In this document: in pieces, positions 1-5,193 of the stretch
Layout: every line of letters starts with the position of its first letter
How positions within the stretch are numbered: position 1 is the first letter of the stretch
NCBI GenBank assembly: GCA_934403665.1
Contig: CAKRUL010000092.1
Location: 1-6,327, forward strand
Origin: an uncultured Clostridia bacterium
Lineage (GTDB): Bacteria; Bacillota_A; Clostridia; UMGS1840; HGM11507
Direction: 5' to 3'
DNA: 6,327 bases
Position numbers and translations under genes: made by a program
Notes under the pieces: model-generated
The model's database searches: none
Told to the model about the DNA's origin: nothing
The model's input: only the letters and a program-made list of their open reading frames with translations

Positions 1-1162
1 ACTTTCGATACAGCTCAACAATGGTCAGTACATCCTTTTCCCAATTTTTATAATTATCTTCCAGATCGGGAGAAAACCAAAGTCCGGCTTCAATAGAAGT
101 ATTATCAAAAGCCCTCAAGCCATCCGGAAATTTTTTCTTGTTCAGCTCCCAAAAATCAAACCCTACCCCATAATATCCGCTGCCCCATAAGTTGCTCTTT
201 TTCACACTGGAATTCATCGTGGTTCCCGTCTGCCAGCCATCGTCTAATTGAATTACATCTATGTCAAGCTTTTTTCCTGTTTCAATTTCGTTTTTCAGAA
301 GCTGTTCGCTAATCACTTTATCATTATTGCAATCTCCCCAGGTGTTTGACATAATGTATAAAGAAGAAATACTTTTGCAGTTTTTCTTGTAATATTTTTT
401 ATAATCCACCAAAACAGTTTCCTTTTTGCCGACTCCTACTGTGTATCCATACAGGTGTGTGTATTCCTGCTTTTCCCGTACAAGCGCCTCCAAGTCAGGC
501 GCCATAATTCCAATCAACCGATCTCTTTCCACAGTTACTGTGCCAGCACTTTTTTCAACACTATCACTCATGGAAGGTGATTCTTTTACAATGCAAATAC
601 AGGAATCTTCCTCAAGATCATTGAAAAGAAATACATTTCCTGAAATACTTTTTGATGTTAATACCAAGTATTCATTTTCAGTTACTGTATTACAATCATA
701 ATCGGTTACTGTATTTAACGCCGCACTCTTTATGCTCAATTCGCAAGGAGAAATATCAATCTTATCAAGATAGCAAGATTCGTTTTTCAATTCCCCTTTT
801 ATTTGATATTGAAACGTAATAAAAGGAGAATTTTCACTGATACTAATCTCAAGAATAATACCTTTTTTCCCCGTCTCCCACTGGAAAATTGCTTTCAATT
901 TCCCCTCCGAAAGCTTGTCTTCCGAGCACAGAGAAAAGGTTATGTTACAGTGGCTTTTCTCGTATGGAAAATCAGAAAATATACATTGTTTCTCTGAGTA
1001 GCCCTCTCGGTTTTCCCATCTGCGGTTATTCTTTTTATCCCAAAGCCAGATATTCCGCAAAGTATTGTCTTTGCATTCGTATTTTCGTTCTATAAGATTA
1101 TTACCTATCAAAAGAGTATTTTCTTCCATCTTCAGATAGCAATTTTTCCATTCTTTTTTCAA
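1..1162 (-). CDS. GH36-like alpha-galactosidase (melibiase clan), 3' end beyond window
   Basis: Glycoside hydrolase, probably releasing alpha-linked galactose from oligosaccharides in the cytoplasm. The frame is open for 387 codons to the window edge, so the carboxy end is missing. Residues 1-265 are beta-rich and poorly conserved, as expected for the amino-terminal sandwich domain of GH36. The TIM-barrel catalytic domain starts near MSNTWGD (271-277), followed by DIDVIQLDDGWQ (about 300-311), FPDGL (345-349) and GLWFSPD (360-366), all in the order typical of GH36. The usual KWD nucleophile region would lie outside the window, so activity cannot be confirmed. There is no signal peptide. The start is TTG at 1162, chosen because GAGGTG lies 6 bases upstream; the next in-frame ATG (1129) has no such site. 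It is divergent from the AraC-type gene, its likely regulator. The sequence is AT-rich. Family is fairly sure; the exact substrate (galactoside or a related sugar) is inferred. Confidence 0.82.
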   Translation of the reverse strand, partial: MKKEWKNCYLKMEENTLLIGNNLIERKYECKDNTLRNIWLWDKKNNRRWENREGYSEKQCIFSDFPYEKSHCNITFSLCSEDKLSEGKLKAIFQWETGKKGIILEISISENSPFITFQYQIKGELKNESCYLDKIDISPCELSIKSAALNTVTDYDCNTVTENEYLVLTSKSISGNVFLFNDLEEDSCICIVKESPSMSDSVEKSAGTVTVERDRLIGIMAPDLEALVREKQEYTHLYGYTVGVGKKETVLVDYKKYYKKNCKSISSLYIMSNTWGDCNNDKVISEQLLKNEIETGKKLDIDVIQLDDGWQTGTTMNSSVKKSNLWGSGYYGVGFDFWELNKKKFPDGLRAFDNTSIEAGLWFSPDLEDNYKNWEKDVLTIVELYRK

Positions 1163-1168
1163 CTTTAT

Positions 1169-1174
1169 CACCTC
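1169..1174 (-). promoter_or_regulatory. Shine-Dalgarno site fixing a TTG start
   Basis: GAGGTG on the minus strand, 6 bases before TTG at 1162. It is the reason for choosing the TTG rather than the in-frame ATG 11 codons later as start of the GH36-like gene. Confidence 0.75.
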
Positions 1175-1180
1175 ACTATT

Positions 1181-1209
1181 ATTCTAACATACCCAATTTT
1201 CTGATGCAA
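1181..1209 (-). promoter_or_regulatory. Predicted sigma-A promoter of the GH36-like gene
   Basis: On the minus strand, TTGCAT (1209-1204), a 17-base spacer, then TAGAAT (1186-1181) preceded by TG-N, an extended -10. The -35 box matches the consensus poorly (3 of 6), which fits a promoter that needs an activator. The start point would fall near 1174, giving a leader of only about a dozen bases that begins at or inside the ribosome site. That is a reason for caution. Confidence 0.5.
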
Positions 1210-1258
1210 TCTTATTATTTTCACATATATAAGAATATTAACACTTTACATTGCATTA
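1202..1258. repeat. Inverted repeat spanning the divergent promoter region (candidate operator)
   Basis: Arms TGATGCAAT (1202-1210) and ATTGCATTA (1250-1258) match at 8 of 9 positions when one is reversed, with 39 bases between them. Each arm contains the predicted -35 box of one of the two divergent promoters. The spacer is very AT-rich and also holds TTCACA (1220-1225) and TTTACA (1245-1250) in direct orientation, 25 bases apart. AraC-family proteins often bind direct half-sites near -35, so either pair could be the operator. Binding is inferred. Confidence 0.4.
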
Positions 1259-1279
1259 TCGTTGAGGCTGTGCTAAAAT
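1251..1279 (+). promoter_or_regulatory. Predicted sigma-A promoter of the AraC-family gene
   Basis: TTGCAT (1251-1256), a 17-base spacer, then TAAAAT (1274-1279) preceded by TGC, an extended -10. The start point would be near 1286, just ahead of the ribosome site AAGGGAG at 1292-1298, so the leader is short (about 19 bases). Its -35 hexamer is identical to that of the divergent promoter. Confidence 0.5.
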
Positions 1280-1304
1280 ATTGTAAGAGAGAAGGGAGCC
1301 TCAA

Positions 1305-2174
1305 ATGGAACGATTTTTAAAATTTCAAGAACAGAACCAACTTGTTTCAGATACCTCGATTCGAGAAAATGAATCCATGCCTTTTCGTTACAATGCTTAT
1401 TACCCCTTGGTTTTGGAAGAAGCAAAAGAGTTGCCTCTCTATATTGCGGTGATTGGAATCGTTGAAAAGGAAAATGGTATTTTAAGGCCAAAGGGCATTG
1501 AACATTATCAGCTTTTGTTCACAAAATCAGGAGAAGGAACAGCAGTGACCTCTCATGGTACCCTCTCCGCAAAGAAACATTCTGTCTTTTTGCTTCCTCC
1601 AAATGTTGCCCATAATTACAGAGGAAAGGTTAATCCGTGGAAAACTTATTGCATTACCTTCAACGGAATTGCCGCACAACATATTCTTAAAAATAAGACT
1701 GGAATATTTCCCCTTTCCAATTTTGACTTATATGAATCCACGTTCTTTCGTATTTTAGAATGTAAAAATAAAGAAGACTTTGTGTATCAGTCCTCTGCAT
1801 TACTTTATTCTCTGTTACTTCGGTTGAAAAAAGATATTTTTTCCAATGAAACCCGAAAAGAAAAGACCAACGAAGTTATACGATATATGGAAGAAAACTT
1901 TAACCGCCAAATAACGCTTCTGGAATTAGCAAACATTGCCCGTCTTACCCCCCAAAGCTTCTGCAGGAGCTTTAAAATGACATATAAAATCCGCCCCTTT
2001 GAATATCTCACACTTCTTCGCCTCCAAAAGGCAAAGGAACTTTTAACCACAGACCGTGAACTTTCCATCAGTGAAATAAGCCGAATGGTGGGGTATAACG
2101 CAGTTAGCTATTTTGGGATGCTGTTCAAAAAATTTGAAAAGATGACTCCTGAAAACTTTCGAAGATTTCATTAA
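1305..2174 (+). CDS. AraC-family transcriptional regulator, likely sugar-responsive
   Basis: Cytoplasmic DNA-binding regulator of 289 residues, a usual length for the family. Residues about 60-145 resemble the AraC-type cupin sensor domain, with the LLPPNVAHNYR segment (96-106) typical of the strand that closes the barrel. Residues about 190-289 form the paired helix-turn-helix domain: first helix-turn-helix near 203-224 (TLLELANIARLTPQSFCRSF), second near 253-276 (LSISEISRMVGY onward), ending with the family signature TPENFRR (281-287). The ATG start has AAGGGAG 6 bases upstream. It is divergent from the GH36-like gene, so it most likely activates that gene in response to a galactoside or its product; the effector is inferred. 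No terminator is seen directly after it, so its transcript may run through the hydrolase remnant to the hairpin at 2760. Base use is AT-rich (18 of 60 bases are G or C in 1801-1860). Confidence 0.93.
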   Translation: MERFLKFQEQNQLVSDTSIRENESMPFRYNAYYPLVLEEAKELPLYIAVIGIVEKENGILRPKGIEHYQLLFTKSGEGTAVTSHGTLSAKKHSVFLLPPNVAHNYRGKVNPWKTYCITFNGIAAQHILKNKTGIFPLSNFDLYESTFFRILECKNKEDFVYQSSALLYSLLLRLKKDIFSNETRKEKTNEVIRYMEENFNRQITLLELANIARLTPQSFCRSFKMTYKIRPFEYLTLLRLQKAKELLTTDRELSISEISRMVGYNAVSYFGMLFKKFEKMTPENFRRFH

Positions 2175-2247
2175 TTCCAATATCTGATGTCATCCCATAC
2201 AAAACAACAAATACATCATAAATAAATACCTCACGCTGCCACAATAG

Positions 2248-2652
2248 CAATCCGTTTTCATTCCGAGTTCCGCAATCTTTTTGTCGTTTCAAAACATCTG
2301 TTGTGCCGCCTCCGTCGAATGCAACGGCATGCTGTTAGGGGAATTGTGGAAACGACCTTGGATCATAGAGATTCCTCCGGAATATTTGAAAACCGGAGCC
2401 AATCTCTTAAAAGTCACCGTCAGCGGTATCTTGTTCAACGCCATCTATCACAATGCGGAATCGGAGCTGGAGGAAACAACGCTGGAGGGTTGGCCTTATT
2501 TCAGCGAAATCATGAATCGTTCCCGCAGGGAACTGCTTTTTGCGATTCCCGAGCGTGAAAAGAATTTAGGGCTACAGCCAATGGGAATCTTAGGCGATGT
2601 GTATCTTTTGGAAAACCCGGAAAACCCGTCTTGCATCGTTTTTGAAAAATAA
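2248..2652 (+). pseudogene. Carboxy-terminal remnant of a glycoside hydrolase (GH2/GH106-like jellyroll)
   Basis: The frame is open from just after TAG at 2245-2247 to TAA at 2650-2652. From the possible TTG at 2281 it would give 123 residues, but no convincing ribosome site precedes that TTG. The sequence reads as the last carbohydrate-binding sandwich of a large hydrolase: SVECNGMLLGELWKRPW, then EIPPEYLKTGANLLKVTVSG, and near the end LGLQPMGILGDVYLLENP. These match the usual V-x-V-NG-x-x-x-G-x-x-W-x-x-P, L-K-x-G-x-N-x-L-x-V-x-V and GLLG-P-V patterns of the carboxy ends of alpha-L-rhamnosidase (GH106) or GH2-like enzymes. The codons just before 2281 (VFIPSSAIFL) also fit the family, so the homology begins near 2254, before any start codon. 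All catalytic domains are absent. It could instead be annotated as a short hypothetical protein. Family assignment is from pattern memory. Confidence 0.62.
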
Positions 2653-2759
2653 AAAAGAGAGTACAAACAACTTTTTCACCCCCTCCCGGACGGCTGAAAA
2701 ATTCGGCTCGCCGCAAGAAACAGCCGAGAAAAACATGGGAAAAGAATCCCACAATGCAA

Positions 2760-2803
2760 AATGCCAATGGTTTTTTAAAGAACCATTGGCATTACTTATT
2801 TTT
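2760..2803. terminator. Strong hairpin terminator between convergent genes, possibly bidirectional
   Basis: A perfect 13-base-pair stem joins AATGCCAATGGTT (2760-2772) to AACCATTGGCATT (2781-2793) across an 8-base loop. On the plus strand it is followed by ACTTATTTTT; on the minus strand the stem ends in TTTT before GCATTG. The plus-strand tail is the better one. It can stop rightward transcription from the AraC gene and hydrolase remnant, and leftward transcription of the priA operon, whose last gene ends 35 bases away. The 176-base gap at 2653-2828 holds nothing else that I can support. Confidence 0.8.
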
Positions 2804-2828
2804 CCGAATTTTTCACTTTTTTCGCTGT

Positions 2829-3053
2829 CTACCACTCAACCGGTTTTCGCTTCGCCGAGATTTGCGTTCTCCTCCGCACTTCTTTTTTCAGAATATCATA
2901 CTGAAATTTTTTGCAGGTCGCATCCTCAGCAAACTCTTTTTTTCGTTTTTCGCAATAAACCGTCTCTTCGCCTTCTTTGCGCTTTGCAAACGCACAGAAA
3001 TGACAAATATCCGGTCCGTCATTTTCCCAAAGAGGAACAAGCTCTTCTTTCAC
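2829..3053 (-). CDS. Small four-cysteine protein, probable zinc-ribbon fold, unknown function
   Basis: A 74-residue protein, last gene of the operon. It carries CHFC (17-20), VYC (34) and TC (47), giving the spacing C-X2-C-X13-C-X12-C, which suggests one bound zinc or iron. After the fourth cysteine comes KKFQYDILKK (48-57), like the CRKFxYDPLKR motif of small uncharacterised clostridial proteins that I recall. The tail is basic (KKEVRRRTQISAKRK). No signal peptide or membrane segment is seen. The start is GTG at 3053, only 3 bases after the yugP stop codon, with GGAGGG (3067-3062) inside the end of yugP at an 8-base spacing, so translation is probably coupled. The conserved cysteine pattern, strong ribosome site and operon position support a real gene. 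Function is not known; nucleic-acid binding is only a guess from the fold and charge. Confidence 0.78.
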   Translation of the reverse strand: MKEELVPLWENDGPDICHFCAFAKRKEGEETVYCEKRKKEFAEDATCKKFQYDILKKEVRRRTQISAKRKPVEW

Positions 3054-3056
3054 GGG

Positions 3057-3749
3057 TTAATCCCTCCGATCTCTTGCGAGTAAAATCAAACGAAGCAGAT
3101 TCATCACCGCTACCAAAGCAGCTGCAACATAAGTAAGCGCCGCGGCGCGCAATACTTTCCTGGTTCCTGCCAAATCCTCCTGCTCCATGAATCCGTTGGA
3201 TTTAAGTGTGTTCAATGCGCGGGAGGACGCGTTAAACTCCACCGGCAAGGTCACCACTTGGAACAGAACCGTCACCGCAAACAGTATAATCCCTATTTTC
3301 AAAAGAATATTTCCAAAAATCAAGCCGAGAAGCGCCAAGGGAATCGCCGCATATGAGGCGAATTGGGTTGCCGGAGCCAATGCATTGCGCACTTTAATCG
3401 GCATATAGTTTTCGCTGTGCTGAATGGCGTGCCCCACCTCATGCGCGGCAACTCCAAGGGCGGCCACCGAGGTGTTTTCATAGACATTGTCCGACAGGCG
3501 AACGGTATTGCTTCTCGGATCGTAATGATCCGTCAGGTTTCCGCTGACCCGTTCAATCCGAACGTCCTGCAGCCCATTGCTGTCCAAAATAAAACGGGCT
3601 ACTTCGCGGGCGGTATATCCGGCTTTTGCCGGAATTTTGGAATACTTTGCAAACGCCGATTTCACCATAATGTCTGCCACCAGGGCAATCAGCAATGCAG
3701 GCACCACAAGAATCAGGTAATAAATATCGGTCGGATAAAAATACGGCAT
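3057..3749 (-). CDS. yugP: YugP-type membrane zinc metallopeptidase
   Basis: Predicted integral-membrane zinc protease of 230 residues, close to the size of Bacillus YugP (about 225). A membrane helix lies at about 9-28, a soluble part at about 35-125 holds the zinc site HEVGH (103-107) in AAHEVGHAIQH, two closely spaced helices follow at about 133-168, and the last is at about 205-224. LPVEFNASSRAL (168-179) is the other hallmark of the family; Glu171 is the likely third zinc ligand. The full set of key residues is present. The substrate is unknown for the family; a role in membrane protein turnover is inferred. The ATG start has AGGAGG (3763-3758) 8 bases upstream. It lies 21 bases after fmt, as in many clostridial genomes, and its end overlaps the ribosome site of the next gene. 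The symbol is by family resemblance. Confidence 0.92.
   Translation of the reverse strand: MPYFYPTDIYYLILVVPALLIALVADIMVKSAFAKYSKIPAKAGYTAREVARFILDSNGLQDVRIERVSGNLTDHYDPRSNTVRLSDNVYENTSVAALGVAAHEVGHAIQHSENYMPIKVRNALAPATQFASYAAIPLALLGLIFGNILLKIGIILFAVTVLFQVVTLPVEFNASSRALNTLKSNGFMEQEDLAGTRKVLRAAALTYVAAALVAVMNLLRLILLARDRRD
3062..3067 (-). promoter_or_regulatory. Shine-Dalgarno site inside the yugP end, serving the GTG start at 3053
   Basis: GGAGGG on the minus strand lies within the last sense codons of the yugP-type gene, 8 bases before GTG at 3053. Ribosomes ending yugP at 3059-3057 would clear this site, so the small cysteine protein is likely translationally coupled. Confidence 0.7.
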
Positions 3750-3770
3750 ATCTTTTTCCTCCTATGTTCC

Positions 3771-4703
3771 TTATTCAAACCGGTCGCCCGGCGCAATTTT
3801 GTGTCCGTTCAGACAGTCCTTTACTGACGTTCGTTTGGCTTTTTCAAATTGCAATTCCCTGACATAGAGAATTCCGCCGTTGGCGGCAATCGCCAATCCC
3901 TTTTTGGGGTCATACCGCAGAACTTCGCCCGCCCGATTCTCCTTACAGGGTTCCCCAAGGCTCACTTCGCTGAACTTCACCCGTTTTTCCCCGAGATAGG
4001 AATAAGCAGAAGGAAAGGGTGTGAGTCCCCGAATTCGGTCATACAGTCTTTGGTAATCCATACTCCAGTCAATCCGCCCATCCTCTTTGAAAATCATGGG
4101 GGCATAGCTGGAAAGGCTGTCCTGTTGTTTCTCCGGCTGCAGCTGCCCCTTTTCCAGCTTCTCAAGCGTATGACGAAGCGCGCAGGCGCCCAGCTCCTTC
4201 AGTTTATCATGAAGCGTTCCGTACGTATCCTCCGGTTCAATCGGGATCGGAAATTTCAAAAGCATATCGCCCGTGTCCAATCCATCATCCATCCGCATGG
4301 TGGTAATCCCGGTCTCCTTTTCCCCCTGGATGATGCTCCATTGAATCGGAGCCGCTCCTCTCAGTTTGGGAAGTAAAGAGGCGTGCACATTGATGCAGCC
4401 ATATTTCGGATAATGAATCATATAAGGCGGAAGGATCTTTCCGTAAGCCACGACTATAATCAGCTCCGGATCTACCCGGCGAAGCGTTTCCAGAAAAGCT
4501 TCATTTTTCAAGGTTTGAGGTTGTTCCACCGGAATGTGCCGGGAAAGCGCAAATTCTTTCACAGGAGGTGCCTGAAGCTTATGTCCGCGGCCTCTCGGCT
4601 TATCCGGCTGTGTGACAACCATGGCAACCTCATGCCCTTCCTCCGTAAGCATTTTCAGGCAGTCCACCGAAAATTCCGGTGTCCCCATAAACAAGATTTT
4701 CAT
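3771..4703 (-). CDS. fmt: Methionyl-tRNA formyltransferase
   Basis: Transfers a formyl group from 10-formyl-tetrahydrofolate to the methionine on initiator tRNA, in the cytoplasm, so that translation can begin with formyl-methionine. It has 310 residues, normal for the family (about 315). The amino-terminal Rossmann-type formyltransferase domain starts MKILFMGTPEFS. KPRGRG (35-40) is part of the tRNA-contacting loop. NVHASLLPKLRGAAPI (105-120) carries catalytic Asn105 and His107, and GLDTGDML (141-148) carries catalytic Asp143; these match Asn108, His110 and Asp146 of the E. coli enzyme. The carboxy-terminal tRNA-binding barrel covers about 205-305. The ATG start has GAGGGAG (4714-4708) upstream. 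It follows def by 17 bases and shares its operon, which is the usual pairing of formylation and deformylation. Nothing is missing or unusual. Confidence 0.97.
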   Translation of the reverse strand: MKILFMGTPEFSVDCLKMLTEEGHEVAMVVTQPDKPRGRGHKLQAPPVKEFALSRHIPVEQPQTLKNEAFLETLRRVDPELIIVVAYGKILPPYMIHYPKYGCINVHASLLPKLRGAAPIQWSIIQGEKETGITTMRMDDGLDTGDMLLKFPIPIEPEDTYGTLHDKLKELGACALRHTLEKLEKGQLQPEKQQDSLSSYAPMIFKEDGRIDWSMDYQRLYDRIRGLTPFPSAYSYLGEKRVKFSEVSLGEPCKENRAGEVLRYDPKKGLAIAANGGILYVRELQFEKAKRTSVKDCLNGHKIAPGDRFE

Positions 4704-4720
4704 GTTGCTCCCTCGCTTTG

Positions 4721-5179
4721 CTATTCCTCTGTTTCCACATACTCCTTGACATGCTGCCGAAAGAGAATGCCCTCCAAATGATCAATCTCGTGACAAAGCG
4801 CACGCGCCAGCAAGTCAGTCGCCGTGATGTGGATTTCTTTTCCGTCCCTGTCCTGTGCAATCACCAGAACCTCCTTAGGGCGCACCGTGATTCCATACAC
4901 ACCGGGAATGCTCAGACAGCCTTCCACATCCTCGCTTTTCCCCTTTGCTCCAACGATTTCGGGGTTCACCAGCTCCAGGCATCCGTCGCCGATGTCAATA
5001 GTGATCACCCTCTTCAGAATTCCTACCTGAGGGGCGGCAAGCCCCACGCCGTTTGCCTGGTACATGGTTTCCTTCATATCGTCAATCAGATCGTGAAGGC
5101 GTTTATCAAATTTTTCTACCTGTCTGGATTTCTGTGAGAGAACCTCATTGCCCTCCAGCACAATTTTCCGCAATGCCAT
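4721..5179 (-). CDS. def: Peptide deformylase
   Basis: Removes the formyl group from the first methionine of new proteins at the ribosome exit; a metal enzyme, usually iron in the cell. All three family motifs are intact: GVGLAAPQ (44-51), EGCLS (86-90) and HEIDHLEG (130-137). Metal ligands are Cys88, His130 and His134, with Glu131 as catalytic base. The length of 152 residues is typical of the short type 1 enzymes of clostridia. Two ATG codons compete as start: 5185 and 5179. The second is preferred because the core GGAGG lies 7 bases before it but only 1 base before the first, and MALRKIV is the usual opening of the family. The gene follows priA by 12 bases and precedes fmt by 17. Confidence 0.96.
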   Translation of the reverse strand: MALRKIVLEGNEVLSQKSRQVEKFDKRLHDLIDDMKETMYQANGVGLAAPQVGILKRVITIDIGDGCLELVNPEIVGAKGKSEDVEGCLSIPGVYGITVRPKEVLVIAQDRDGKEIHITATDLLARALCHEIDHLEGILFRQHVKEYVETEE

Positions 5180-5185
5180 TTTCAT

Positions 5186-5193
5186 ACCTCCTT
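5186..5193 (-). promoter_or_regulatory. Shine-Dalgarno site of def overlapping the priA stop codon
   Basis: AAGGAGGT on the minus strand, near-perfect against the 16S rRNA tail. Its first two bases are the last two of the priA stop TAA (5194-5192). Its distance selects ATG 5179 over ATG 5185 as the def start and points to coupling of the two genes. Confidence 0.75.

Noticed and set aside
530..542. Perfect short palindrome CACAGTTACTGTG, with related GTTACTGTAT copies at 681-690 and 705-714
   Set aside because: All lie inside the GH36-like coding frame and encode TVT or NTVT; the two later copies are 24 bases (8 codons) apart. This is explained by repeated amino acids rather than by an operator.
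1236..1250. Possible catabolite-responsive (cre) site, minus strand TGTAAAGTGTTAAT
   Set aside because: It lacks the central CG and mismatches at three consensus positions, so it cannot be supported as a CcpA site.
2691..2757. Small hairpins near CGGCTG/CAGCCG and TGGGA/TCCCA ahead of the main terminator
   Set aside because: The stems are 5-6 base pairs without a T-run; they are too weak to call beside the 13-base-pair terminator stem.
2510..2835. Minus-strand frames running past the small cysteine protein towards 2510
   Set aside because: They cross the hairpin terminator and shadow the hydrolase remnant; no ribosome site or family motif was seen.
2597..3136. Long plus-strand frame covering the terminator and the small cysteine protein gene
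   Set aside because: It crosses the strong hairpin and lies opposite well-supported minus-strand genes; its translation is low-complexity with no family pattern.
3363..3827. Plus-strand frames opposite yugP and fmt
   Set aside because: They are antisense shadows of clear conserved genes, with histidine- and cysteine-rich translations typical of reversed coding strands.
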